From positions 620,001-684,000 of the forward strand of contig NZ_BSRQ01000002.1 in assembly GCF_030268685.1 (NCBI RefSeq): a stretch of 64,000 bases of DNA, written 5' to 3'. Below, piece by piece: positions 17,131 to 25,489 of the stretch. The translations under genes were made by a program, and so were the position numbers. The notes beneath the pieces were generated by a model, which saw nothing but the letters and a program-made list of their open reading frames with translations, was not told where the DNA came from and did no database searches. This DNA comes from Microtetraspora sp. NBRC 13810 (GTDB lineage: Bacteria > Actinomycetota > Actinomycetes > Streptosporangiales > Streptosporangiaceae). Each line of letters opens with the position of its first letter. The first letter of the stretch is position 1.

Positions 17131-18150
17131 GGAGGAGTCCTGGTCGGGGTCGCCGCCTTCGGTGAGGAGGCGGAGGTCGGCTTCTACCATCATGGTGACC
17201 AGGTCTTCGAAGGAGACGGACGGCTCCCAGCCGAGCTGGGTGCGGGCCTTCTTGGGGTCGGCGCAGAGGAGGTCGACCTCGGCGGGGCGGTGCAGGGACT
17301 GGTCGACGACGACGTGGCGTTCCCAGTCCAGGCCGGCGGCGGCGAAGGCGGCCTCGACGAGTTCGCGGACCGAGTGGGTGCGGCCGGTGCCGATGACGTA
17401 GTCCTCGGGGGTGGTCGCGCGGAGCATGAGATGCATGGCGCGGGCGTAGTCGCCGGCGTAGCCCCAGTCGCGGCGCGCCTCCAGGTTGCCGAGCCGCAGC
17501 TCGCCGGCGAGGCCGAGCTTGATCCTGGCGGCGCCGAGGGTGACCTTGCGGGTGACGAACTCCGCTCCCCGGCGCGGCGACTCGTGGTTGAACAGGATGC
17601 CGGAGACGGCGTACATGCCGTACGACTCGCGGTAGTTCTGGGTGAGGAAGTGGCCGTACGCCTTGGCGACGCCGTACGGGGAGCGAGGGTGGAAGGGGGT
17701 GCGCTCGGTCTGCGGGGTCTCCCTGACCTGGCCGAACATCTCGGAGGAGGACGCCTGGTAGAAGCGGATCTGCCCGGCGCCGCCGACCGTACGGGAGGCC
17801 GAGATGCCGGAGCACACCCGGATCGCCTCCAGCATGCGCAGCACGCCCATGCCAGTGACCTCGGCGGTCAGCTCGGCCTGCTCCCAGGACATCGGGACGA
17901 ACGAGATGGCGCCCAGGTTGTACACCTCGTCGGGGCGCACGCGTTCCACGGCGGAGATCAGCGACCCCTGGTCGAGCAGGTCGCCGCGGACGAGCTGGAC
18001 GTCCTGGAGCAGCCTGCGCACACGTGACACACGCGGGTTGGCCTGCCCGCGGACCAGCCCCCACACCTCGTATCCCTGCGCGAGCAGGTGCTCGGCGAGG
18101 TAGGAGCCGTCCTGGCCCGTGATACCGGTGATCAGAGCGCGACTGGCCAA
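17122..18150 (-). CDS. gmd: GDP-mannose 4,6-dehydratase
   Basis: A 342-residue extended SDR converting GDP-D-mannose to GDP-4-keto-6-deoxy-D-mannose, precursor of GDP-fucose, rhamnose and related sugars. Family signatures are ITGITGQDGSYLAEHLL at the N-terminus, YNLGAISFVPMSWEQAELTAEV, YQASSSEMFGQ and the catalytic YxxxK in SPYGVAKAYGH. RRDWGYAGDYARAMHLML is also diagnostic. The TTG at 18,150 has a GGAGG 5 nt upstream; a GTG at 18,165 is an alternative start. It diverges from a glycosyltransferase gene and may supply its deoxysugar donor. Confidence 0.93.
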   Translation of the reverse strand: MASRALITGITGQDGSYLAEHLLAQGYEVWGLVRGQANPRVSRVRRLLQDVQLVRGDLLDQGSLISAVERVRPDEVYNLGAISFVPMSWEQAELTAEVTGMGVLRMLEAIRVCSGISASRTVGGAGQIRFYQASSSEMFGQVRETPQTERTPFHPRSPYGVAKAYGHFLTQNYRESYGMYAVSGILFNHESPRRGAEFVTRKVTLGAARIKLGLAGELRLGNLEARRDWGYAGDYARAMHLMLRATTPEDYVIGTGRTHSVRELVEAAFAAAGLDWERHVVVDQSLHRPAEVDLLCADPKKARTQLGWEPSVSFEDLVTMMVEADLRLLTEGGDPDQDSSWP

Positions 18151-18452
18151 CGGATCCTCCAACACTCGTCACACGGCCTGTTGAGAGGCGAATGTACCCT
18201 CACGTCGCCTGCCGACCGCTATGCCCTGGCCCGCCGAAACCCACCATCCCCGCTAGAACACGTTCCACAGAACGCTGCTCGGTCAGGCTAACTTCGCAGT
18301 TCGCGGAGTGTGAAGGTGACGTGAGACACAATTTCACCTCAGCTCCGCCAGACTGCCGAATGGTATGGTTCGCAACTAAGGTCATCTTTCACGGTACATG
18401 CCCCTATTTGGGCGGCTACCGTCGCGGTTACCGTCGTCGAAAGGGGTGTCCC
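18151..18452. other. Divergent promoter region between gmd and GT4 genes
   Basis: This 302-bp stretch carries promoters for both directions. It includes an AT-richer segment around 18,300-18,400 and loosely inverted GGTGA...TCACC elements at about 18,316-18,342. No gene is supported. Confidence 0.4.
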
Positions 18453-19703
18453 GTGGCAGGTGCGGACGCGCTGCGGGTCGCGCTGCTCTCCTATCGCAGC
18501 AAGCCGACCTGTGGCGGTCAGGGCGTCTATCTACGGCACCTCAGCCGCGAGCTGGTGGCCCTCGGGCACCGGGTGGAGGTCTTCTCCGGCCAGCCGTACC
18601 CGGAGCTGGACGAGGGCGTCATCCTGACCAAGATCCCCAGCCTGGACCTCTACAACGACGACCACCCCTTCAGGACGCCGCCGCTGCGCGAGTTCCGCGA
18701 CTGGATCGACGCCCTCGAAGTGGGCACCATGTGGACCGCGGGCTTCCCCGAGCCGCTGACCTTCACCCTGCGCGCCTACCGGGAGCTGAAGAAGCGGGTC
18801 GGCGACTTCGACGTCGTGCAGGACAACCAGACCCTCGGATACGGCCTGCTCGGCATCCAGAAGCTCTTCCCGGTGGTCGGCACGATCCACCACCCGATCA
18901 GCGTGGACCGGCGGATCGAGCTCCAGGCCGCCAAGGGGATGAAGAAGCTCAGCATGCGCCGCTGGTACGGCTTCGTCCGGATGCAGAGCCACGTCGCGCC
19001 CCGGCTGAACCCGATCCTGACCGTGAGCGAATCCTCCCTCGCCGACATCCACCGCGACTTCAGCGTGCCGCAGGCGAACATGCGGCTCATCCCGCTCGGC
19101 GTGGACACCCGCTACTTCCACCCCCGCCCGCACCTCCCCCGGCGCAAGGGCTCGATCGTCGCGGTGGCCAGCGCCGACTCCCCGATGAAGGGCGTGGCCA
19201 CGCTGCTGCGCGCGGTCGCCAAGCTCGCCACCGAACGCGACGTGAACCTCACCGTCGTCAGCAAGCCCACCCCCGGCGGCCCGACCGAGAAGCTGGTCGC
19301 CGAGCTGAGCCTGCACGACCGGGTGCGCTTCGTGCACGGGATCTCCGACACTGAACTGGGCGAGCTGATCGCGACCTCCGAGATCTCCGTCGTGCCCTCC
19401 CTCTACGAGGGGTTCTCGCTGCCCGCCGTCGAGCACATGGCCTGCGCCACCCCGCTGGTCGCCAGCCGTACCGGGGCGCTGCCCGAGGTGGTCGGCGATG
19501 CGGCCGTCCAGGTGGCCCCCGGCGACGCCGAGGAACTGGCCGCCGTCCTGCGCCGGCTGCACGACTCCCCGCGCGAGCGGGAGGAGGTCGGGCGGCGCGG
19601 CTACGAGCGCGTCATGGAGCGCTACACCTGGAACGTCGTGGCGAAGCGGACGGCCGAGACCTACCGCGAGGCCATCGCCGCCCGTACGGCCGGCACGAGA
19701 TAA
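18453..19703 (+). CDS. GT4-family glycosyltransferase
   Basis: A 416-residue GT-B retaining glycosyltransferase. The N-terminal lobe begins RVALLSYRSKPTCGGQGVYLRHLSREL with the glycine-rich acceptor loop. The C-lobe carries RLIPLGVDTRYF and the EX7E motif in SLYEGFSLPAVEHMA, typical of nucleotide-sugar binding in GT4. The GTG at 18,453 is preceded by AAGGGG. It heads a plus-strand run of three genes (next gene 17 bp away) diverging from gmd, so a GDP-sugar donor is plausible. The acceptor is unknown. Confidence 0.88.
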   Translation: MAGADALRVALLSYRSKPTCGGQGVYLRHLSRELVALGHRVEVFSGQPYPELDEGVILTKIPSLDLYNDDHPFRTPPLREFRDWIDALEVGTMWTAGFPEPLTFTLRAYRELKKRVGDFDVVQDNQTLGYGLLGIQKLFPVVGTIHHPISVDRRIELQAAKGMKKLSMRRWYGFVRMQSHVAPRLNPILTVSESSLADIHRDFSVPQANMRLIPLGVDTRYFHPRPHLPRRKGSIVAVASADSPMKGVATLLRAVAKLATERDVNLTVVSKPTPGGPTEKLVAELSLHDRVRFVHGISDTELGELIATSEISVVPSLYEGFSLPAVEHMACATPLVASRTGALPEVVGDAAVQVAPGDAEELAAVLRRLHDSPREREEVGRRGYERVMERYTWNVVAKRTAETYREAIAARTAGTR

Positions 19704-19720
19704 CCCTACGAGGAGGCGCA

Positions 19721-20434
19721 TTGCTGACCGTCGATTTCGGACGCCTGCCGGTGGGACCGGGCGACCGGGTGCTCGACCTGGGCTGCGGAGGCGGGCGGCA
19801 CGCCTTCGAGGTGCTGAGGCGCGGAGCGCACGTGGTGGCCTTCGACCAGGACGCGGCCGAACTGGACAACGTCGCGACCATGTTCAAGGCGATGGACCAG
19901 GCGGGCGAGGTGCCCCCCGGCACCGGCGGGGACACCGTGGTCGGCGACGCGCTGGACATGCCCTTCGACGACGGCACCTTCGACTACGTGATCGCCGCCG
20001 AGGTCCTTGAGCACATCCCGGACGACATGGCGGCCATGCGGGAGATCGTCCGGGTGCTCAAGCCCGGCGGCCGGGTCGCGGTCACCGTGCCCAGCTTCCT
20101 GCCCGAGCGGATCTGCTGGGCGCTGGACGAGGACTACCACACGGCCCCCGGCGGGCACGTGCGGATCTACACGCTGGCCGAGCTCCAGGCGAAGCTGAAG
20201 TCCGCCGGCCTGGAGGTCGGCGGCCACCACCACGCCCACGGACTGCACGCGCCCTACTGGTGGATCAAGTGCGCGGTCGGCGTGAACAACGACGACCACC
20301 CGCTCGCCAAGGCGTACCACGAGCTGCTCGTCTGGGACATCATGAAGCGCCCCCCGTTGACCCGGCTCGCCGAGGCCGTGCTCAACCCGGTCATCGGCAA
20401 GAGCGTGGTGGTCTACGCCCGGAAGCCGGCATGA
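19721..20434 (+). CDS. Class I SAM-dependent methyltransferase (Methyltransf_11)
   Basis: A 237-residue methyltransferase with motif I VLDLGCGGGRHAFEVL, an acidic residue in VVAFDQDAAEL, motif II-like DDGTFDYVIAAEVLEHIPDD and post-III LKPGGRVAVTVPS. The TTG start has an AGGAGG Shine-Dalgarno. Its stop overlaps the next gene's ATG (ATGA). It probably methylates the sugar or lipid product of the neighbouring glycosyltransferase; the substrate is unproven. Confidence 0.87.
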   Translation: MLTVDFGRLPVGPGDRVLDLGCGGGRHAFEVLRRGAHVVAFDQDAAELDNVATMFKAMDQAGEVPPGTGGDTVVGDALDMPFDDGTFDYVIAAEVLEHIPDDMAAMREIVRVLKPGGRVAVTVPSFLPERICWALDEDYHTAPGGHVRIYTLAELQAKLKSAGLEVGGHHHAHGLHAPYWWIKCAVGVNNDDHPLAKAYHELLVWDIMKRPPLTRLAEAVLNPVIGKSVVVYARKPA

Positions 20435-21507
20435 CGCCTGGCACCGAGATCCCCGAGGTCGCGGGGGTGCTCAGCCGCGAGCAGGTGCTCCAGACGGCCA
20501 AGAGCATCGCCGCGGTGCAACAGGCCGACGGCGGCGTACCCTGGCCCGAGGGACACGTGGACGCCTGGAACCACGTCGAGTGCCTGATGGCCCTGACCGT
20601 GGCCGGCCTCACCGAGGAGGCCAGGCGCGGCTACGACTGGCTGGTGCGCCACCAGCGCCCGGACGGCTCCTGGCCGATGAAGATCCTCGACGGCCGGGCC
20701 GCCCAACCCGCCGGGGAGTCCAACCACGCCGCCTACATCGCGGTCGGCGTGTGGCACGAACTGCTGGTGACGGGTGACGAGGCGTTCGCCCGTACGATGT
20801 GGCCGGCCGTACGGCGGGCGCTGGACTTCGTCGTGGACCTGCAGACCCCGCGCGGCGAGATCGTCTGGCAGCGCGGGCCCGACGGCGCCGCCGCCCCCTA
20901 CGCGCTGCTCACCGGCTGCTCCTCCATCCACCAGGGCCTGCGCTGCGGCGTACGGCTGGCCGAGCGCCTCGGCGACCCGCAGCCGGAGTGGGAACTCGCC
21001 GCCGACCGGCTCGGCCACGTGGTGGCCGCGCATCCGGAGGCGTTCGCCGACAAGAGCCGGTTCTCGATGGACTGGTACTACCCCGTGCTCGGCGGCGCCG
21101 TGCGCGGACCCGATGCCCACGCCCGCGTCGCCGGGGACTGGGAGCGGTTCTACGTGCCCGGCCTCGGCATCCGCTGCGTCAGCGACCAGCCGTGGGTCAC
21201 CGGGGCCGAGTCCTGCGAGCTGGTGCTGGCGCTCGACGCCATGGGCGACCGCGACCGCGCCCTGCGCGTCTACACCGACATGCAGCACCTGCGGCACGAG
21301 GACGGCTCTTACTGGACCGGCTGGCAGTTCGTCAACCGGCGGCACTTCCCGAACGAGCAGTCGGCCTACACGGCCGCCGCGGTCATCCTCGCCGCCGACG
21401 CCCTCTCCGGCGCCACCCCCGCCGCCGCCCTCTTCCGCTCCGTCACCACCCCCGCCCCCACCGGCTCCCCACACTGCGGCTGCCACCCCGAACTGACCCC
21501 GAGCTGA
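20431..21507 (+). CDS. Squalene-cyclase/prenyltransferase-fold protein
   Basis: A 358-residue alpha/alpha-barrel protein often annotated prenyltransferase. It contains repeated helix pairs with QQADGGVPWPEGHVDAWNHVE, HQRPDGSWPMKIL and HEDGSYWTGWQFVN, resembling the QW repeats of squalene/oxidosqualene cyclases and terpene-cyclase beta domains. The catalytic DxDD motif of squalene-hopene cyclases is absent, so cyclase activity is doubtful. It overlaps the methyltransferase gene by 4 bp and is the last gene of the GT4 operon. A glycan-processing or polyprenyl-binding role is possible. Confidence 0.75.
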   Translation: MTPGTEIPEVAGVLSREQVLQTAKSIAAVQQADGGVPWPEGHVDAWNHVECLMALTVAGLTEEARRGYDWLVRHQRPDGSWPMKILDGRAAQPAGESNHAAYIAVGVWHELLVTGDEAFARTMWPAVRRALDFVVDLQTPRGEIVWQRGPDGAAAPYALLTGCSSIHQGLRCGVRLAERLGDPQPEWELAADRLGHVVAAHPEAFADKSRFSMDWYYPVLGGAVRGPDAHARVAGDWERFYVPGLGIRCVSDQPWVTGAESCELVLALDAMGDRDRALRVYTDMQHLRHEDGSYWTGWQFVNRRHFPNEQSAYTAAAVILAADALSGATPAAALFRSVTTPAPTGSPHCGCHPELTPS

Positions 21508-21844
21508 CCCGCCCACTCCCTCGCCGATCCCACCGGCCCCCCACACTCACCCCACCGTCACCCGAGCCATCGCCGCTCACCCCACCGCCGCATCACCCCG
21601 GAACACCGCTCGTGTCACCTCCAGGACGCCGCTCGTGCCACCCCCGAGGTGCCGTCGGAGGCCGTCCTCGCCGCTCGTCGCGAACCTGCGGAACACCGGC
21701 TGGGGCGGCGCGGGAAACCGACGCCCGGCGCCTTTCTTTAATGGGCATCTCTTTGCGGCGGGTGGGCGGGGATGTGCTTGAGAGGCCGATGGCCGGTCGT
21801 TAGCTTCGACGGAGACCTCATCGGTCCATGCGTTCGGGGGAAGC
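21508..21844. other. Intergenic region before KS-AT gene
   Basis: 337 bp with GC-rich C-tract sequence after the preceding stop. Short direct repeats (CCGCTCGTG at about 21,607 and 21,629) follow, and then an AT-richer patch (TTTCTTTAATGGGCATCTCTT at about 21,730-21,750) that may hold the promoter. No gene is supported. Confidence 0.4.
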
Positions 21845-24800
21845 ATGCACAATGCCGAGGAACAAGGGGTTCCCGTCTCCGGTATGCCAGTGAACGTCGC
21901 GATCGTCGGTATGGCCTGCGTCCTCCCCGACGCCAACGGGCTCGACGCGCTGTGGGAGACCGTCCTCACCCGGCGCCGCGCCTTCCTCCCAGGTCCGGGC
22001 GGCCAGGTGGCCCGTATCGAAGGCTGGACCCCCTCGGCCGAGCCCTTCGAGATCCCGGGCCTCGACGAGCCCCGCTCACACACCGCCCCCAACGGCACCA
22101 CCGGGTTCACGGGCACCACGGGAGGCACCGGGGGCACCGGCGTCGGAGGCATAGACAGCACCGGAAGCACCGGCCGCCCTGCGTCCCGCGACGATCCGGC
22201 GCGGCTGCTGGCGGCCGACACCGCCCGGCGGGCGCTCGCCGACGCCGGGTTCCGCGCGGCGGAAGGGCTGGATGGCCTGCGCCTGTCGGTCGTCATCGCC
22301 AACCTCCCGCCAATCCCGAAGTCCTACGACGAACACCTCTACGGCGAACTCCCCGCCACCGCCGTCGAGATCCTCACCCACTACTTCGACCGGCGCGGCG
22401 TCTTCCCCCTGGACGACGCCGGCACTCCGTCCATGCCGGCCCTGATCGCCGCCTGCCGTACCCTGCGCGACGGCGGCGCCGACCTCGCCCTCGCGGGCGG
22501 CGTGGACCTCGACCTCTCCAGCCGCGCCATCTCCCCACCCCCGCCATCGAGCCTCCCCGGCTACACCCCGCCCCCGCCATCGAACCTCCCCGGGTGCACC
22601 CCGCCCCCGCCCTCAGGACTCCCCGGCCACGCCGCGTGCCCGCAACCGCCGCCGCACCTGCCCGGCGGGACGCCACGGCCGGTCGGACACCAGTACGGCG
22701 AGACGCCTCGGCCGTTCGGGCACTGGGACGGCGGGACGCCTCGGCCGTTCGGGCAGCGGGACGACGGCCTGCGGCCCGGTGAGGGGTGCGGGGTCATCGC
22801 GTTGATGCGCACGGCCGACGCGCGCGAGCGGGGGCTGCGCATCTACGCGGAGATCGCCGGGTGGGGCGTCTCCTCCGACGGCCACGGCGGCCTGACACTG
22901 TCCGAGGTGGACGGCCGCCTGCTCGCGATGCGCCGCGCCTACGCGCACGCGGGCGTACGGCCGAGCGCGGTCGCACTCTTCGAGGGACACGATCCGTCCC
23001 GGCGCGGCGGCGTCGGCCTCACCGCCCTCACCCGCCTGCTCCGTGACCACTCCACCGGCCCCTCCCGCGTCCCACCCCAGTCCCGGCACAGGACCGCCCC
23101 GGCAATCCCCCGCCCGCCGGAGGCCCCCACGGACCCGGACCACGCCGACCACCCCCACCCTCCCGACGAGAGCCCCCGAGCCACGTCGAAAACCACCGAC
23201 AACGGAACCACGGTGAACAAGCCCACCACCAACGGAACCACGGGGAACGGGGCCACGGGGGACGAGGCCACAGGGGACGGAACCACCGCGAAGGGAACCA
23301 TAGGGAACGGGACCACCGCGAACGGGGCCATGGGGGACGGAACCACGGGGAACGGGACCACCGCGAGCGGAGCGGCGGCGGACGGGGCCATCGGGGGCGG
23401 GATCACGGGAGATCGGACGCCGGGGTACAAGGCCATCGGGAACGTGATCCCGAGGAACGGGACCACAGGAAGCAGGACCCCGGGGAACAAGGTCACCGGG
23501 AACGGGGCCATCGGGGGTGGGCTCGGGTGGGCGGTGGTGGGCGCGGTTGAGGGGAACGTCGGGCACGGTGGGGCTGCGGCGGGGGTGGCCGGTGTGATCA
23601 AGGCGGCGCTGAGCATCGCGTACGGCGTGCTGCCGCCGGCCGCCGCCGAGCACCCGCACCGGCTGCTCGCCGCCCCCGGCACCCTCCTGCGCGTGCTGTC
23701 CCGGCCGCGTCCCTGGCCCGCGCGGGGGCCGCGGCACGCGGGCGTGAGCGCGATGGGCTACGGCGGCGTCAACACCCACATAGTCCTGCGCGAACCCCCG
23801 CCACCACCGGCGAACGTACCCCGGACCCCACCCGGCACCCGCCCGGGCGACCTGCGCGGAACCTGGCGGGAACCCGCCCACAGCATCCCACCCGCCGACG
23901 CGCACCCCCCGCGCCACGACCACGACAACCCGCCCGGCCACCCCCATCCGCCCGGCCACGCCGATCTGCCCGACCGCGACAACCCGCCCGGCAACCCCCA
24001 TCCGCCCGGCGACGACAACCTGACCAGGAACGCGCACGGAACCCTGCCCAGGAAGGGGATAGGAGTGGTGACCATCTCGGGGACGGCCCCTTCCACGCGG
24101 GAGCCGCTGGTGTTCGCGCTGACCGGTGCGGACGGCCCGGCCGTGCGGCCGGTGCTCGAACGCATCGCGGACCAGGCGCCGCGCTGGACGGAGGCGGAGC
24201 TGCACGACCTGGCCTGTGCCCTGGCCGCGGAGGCGGCCTGCGGGCCGTTGCGGGTCGGGCTCGTCGCGGGGACGGCGGAGGAACTGGCCGCGCGGGCGCG
24301 GACCGCCGCCGGGCGGCTGGCCGGGCTGTGCCAGGCCCGGCTGTCCGTCAGCGCCGGGGTGTACCTGGGCGCCGGCGTACGCGGGCGGGTCACGCTGCTG
24401 CTGCCGGGCCAGGACGCGCCCGTGCGCCGCCAGGAGGAGTACGGGCGGTCGGCGGTGGGCGACATGCCCGCGGACACCGCCATCGCCCAACCGGCGATCT
24501 TGGAGGCTTCGCTGGCGGCGCTGCGCGAGCTGGACCGGCTGGGCCTCGACGCGGGGGCCGCGGTCGGGCACGGCCTCGGCGAGATCACCGGGCTGGTCTG
24601 GGCGGGCTGCCTGTCCGCGCTGGCGGCGCGCAGGCTGGTACGGCGGCGCGGCCGGCTGATGAGCGAACTGGGCACCCCCGGCACCGGCATGATCAGCGTG
24701 GCCACCACCAGGGAGGGCACGGAACGCCTGGTCAGAGGTACCGGGATGGTGATCGCGGCGGCCAACGGACCGACCGCGCACGTGTTGTCCGGGCGCGACT

Positions 24801-25345
24801 CCGAGGTGCTGCTGATCGCCAAACGGGCCGCGGAGGAGGGCATGCGGGCCAGCGTGCTGCCGGTCACCAGGGCGCTGCACTCGCCGCACGTCGCCGTCTG
24901 CGCGAGCAAGTTCGCCGAATGCCTGCAAGGGGTGTCGTTCGGCCCGCCGCGGCGGATGCTCGTCTCGACCGTGACCGGCCGCCCGATCGGGCCGCGCGAG
25001 GATCTCGCCGAACTGCTCAAGGCGCATCTGATCGTCCCGGTGCGCTTCTGGGACGCGCTGGACCAGGTGGTGGACAGCACCGACCTGTTCTGCGAGGCGG
25101 GGCCGGGCCGGGTCCTCGCCGCGCTGGCGGCCCCGACGGGGGTGCCCGCGGTCGCCACCGACACCTTCGGCCCGGACGGCGTCGCCGCGGCCGAGACCGC
25201 CGCCGCCCTGTGGGCGTGCGCCGCGATCCCGGACCTCACGCCGCTCTACGCCGGGCGCCCAGCCCGGCCGATGGACATCTGGCGGGACCGCGTCTTCACC
25301 GGCGACCCCCGCCACCTCTTCCGCGTCCCCCGCCAGGGACCGTGA
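21845..25345 (+). CDS. Ketosynthase-acyltransferase (type I PKS-like) with degenerate active sites
   Basis: A 1,166-residue protein with a ketosynthase (KS) N-terminus VNVAIVGMACVLPDANGLDALW and C-terminal KS blocks GNVGHGGAAAGVAGVIKAAL and GVSAMGYGGVNTHIVL. An acyltransferase (AT) follows from about residue 760. The KS Cys site (TACSS in relatives) reads DAGTPS with Gly193. KS His positions H382 (EGH) and H574 (GNVGH) remain. The AT nucleophile motif GHSxG reads GHGLGE with Gly910, while His1012 (LHSPH) remains. Five low-complexity insertions interrupt the KS and the linker. No ACP, KR or other domain follows. It may be a structural or regulatory pseudoenzyme or a decaying gene. The start ATG has GGGGA upstream. 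Confidence 0.82.
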   Translation: MHNAEEQGVPVSGMPVNVAIVGMACVLPDANGLDALWETVLTRRRAFLPGPGGQVARIEGWTPSAEPFEIPGLDEPRSHTAPNGTTGFTGTTGGTGGTGVGGIDSTGSTGRPASRDDPARLLAADTARRALADAGFRAAEGLDGLRLSVVIANLPPIPKSYDEHLYGELPATAVEILTHYFDRRGVFPLDDAGTPSMPALIAACRTLRDGGADLALAGGVDLDLSSRAISPPPPSSLPGYTPPPPSNLPGCTPPPPSGLPGHAACPQPPPHLPGGTPRPVGHQYGETPRPFGHWDGGTPRPFGQRDDGLRPGEGCGVIALMRTADARERGLRIYAEIAGWGVSSDGHGGLTLSEVDGRLLAMRRAYAHAGVRPSAVALFEGHDPSRRGGVGLTALTRLLRDHSTGPSRVPPQSRHRTAPAIPRPPEAPTDPDHADHPHPPDESPRATSKTTDNGTTVNKPTTNGTTGNGATGDEATGDGTTAKGTIGNGTTANGAMGDGTTGNGTTASGAAADGAIGGGITGDRTPGYKAIGNVIPRNGTTGSRTPGNKVTGNGAIGGGLGWAVVGAVEGNVGHGGAAAGVAGVIKAALSIAYGVLPPAAAEHPHRLLAAPGTLLRVLSRPRPWPARGPRHAGVSAMGYGGVNTHIVLREPPPPPANVPRTPPGTRPGDLRGTWREPAHSIPPADAHPPRHDHDNPPGHPHPPGHADLPDRDNPPGNPHPPGDDNLTRNAHGTLPRKGIGVVTISGTAPSTREPLVFALTGADGPAVRPVLERIADQAPRWTEAELHDLACALAAEAACGPLRVGLVAGTAEELAARARTAAGRLAGLCQARLSVSAGVYLGAGVRGRVTLLLPGQDAPVRRQEEYGRSAVGDMPADTAIAQPAILEASLAALRELDRLGLDAGAAVGHGLGEITGLVWAGCLSALAARRLVRRRGRLMSELGTPGTGMISVATTREGTERLVRGTGMVIAAANGPTAHVLSGRDSEVLLIAKRAAEEGMRASVLPVTRALHSPHVAVCASKFAECLQGVSFGPPRRMLVSTVTGRPIGPREDLAELLKAHLIVPVRFWDALDQVVDSTDLFCEAGPGRVLAALAAPTGVPAVATDTFGPDGVAAAETAAALWACAAIPDLTPLYAGRPARPMDIWRDRVFTGDPRHLFRVPRQGP
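22532..22630 (+). repeat. Three 33-bp units encoding PPPP-LPG repeats
   Basis: Units encode SPPPPSSLPGY, TPPPPSNLPGC and TPPPPSGLPGH (residues 230-262), inserted in the KS region shortly after the LALAGGVDLDL strand. Confidence 0.9.
22667..22765 (+). repeat. Three 33-bp units encoding TPRPFG repeats
   Basis: Units encode GTPRPVGHQYG, ETPRPFGHWDG and GTPRPFGQRDD (residues 275-307). They lead into the conserved DGLRPGEGCGVIAL, which relatives have as DGFVxGEG. Confidence 0.9.
23201..23515 (+). repeat. 21 pentapeptide (15-bp) repeats, consensus NGTTG
   Basis: 315 bp encode 21 successive five-residue units such as NGTTG, NGATG, DGTTA and KGTIG (residues 453-557), reminiscent of collagen-like or pentad repeats. 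They interrupt the KS between the first and second catalytic His regions. The underlying 15-bp repeats remain in frame throughout. Confidence 0.93.
23924..24010 (+). repeat. 54-bp Pro/His-rich repeat in KS-AT linker
   Basis: DNPPGHPHPPGHADLPDR is followed by a second partial unit DNPPGNPHPPG (residues 694-722), in the linker between the KS and AT domains. Confidence 0.85.
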
Positions 25346-25378
25346 CCCGCACCCCGGCCCGTACCGACCGGCAACCGA

Positions 25379-25464
25379 AAGCCAGAGGCCGAGAACCGGA
25401 AGCCAGAGGCCGAGAACCGCGAACCGGGAACCGGAGGCCGCGAACCGCGAACCGGGAAGCGCGG
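25379..25464. repeat. Short direct repeats between convergent genes
   Basis: AAGCCAGAGGCCGAGAACCG occurs twice with a 21-bp period, followed by related GCGAACCGGGAA units. They fill the gap between the KS-AT gene and the convergent methyltransferase gene. Confidence 0.85.
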
Positions 25465-25489
25465 CTTCGGTAGGTGTTGACCGGAGGGG

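Noticed and set aside
22613-25315. 900-codon open frame on the minus strand opposite the KS-AT gene
   Set aside because: Composition is Arg/Gly/Val repeats mirroring the sense repeats, with no domain. It is a shadow of high-GC codon bias.
21845-25345. KSQ-type decarboxylating loading module
   Set aside because: KSQ domains carry Gln at the Cys position. Here it is Gly, and the AT nucleophile is also lost and no ACP follows.
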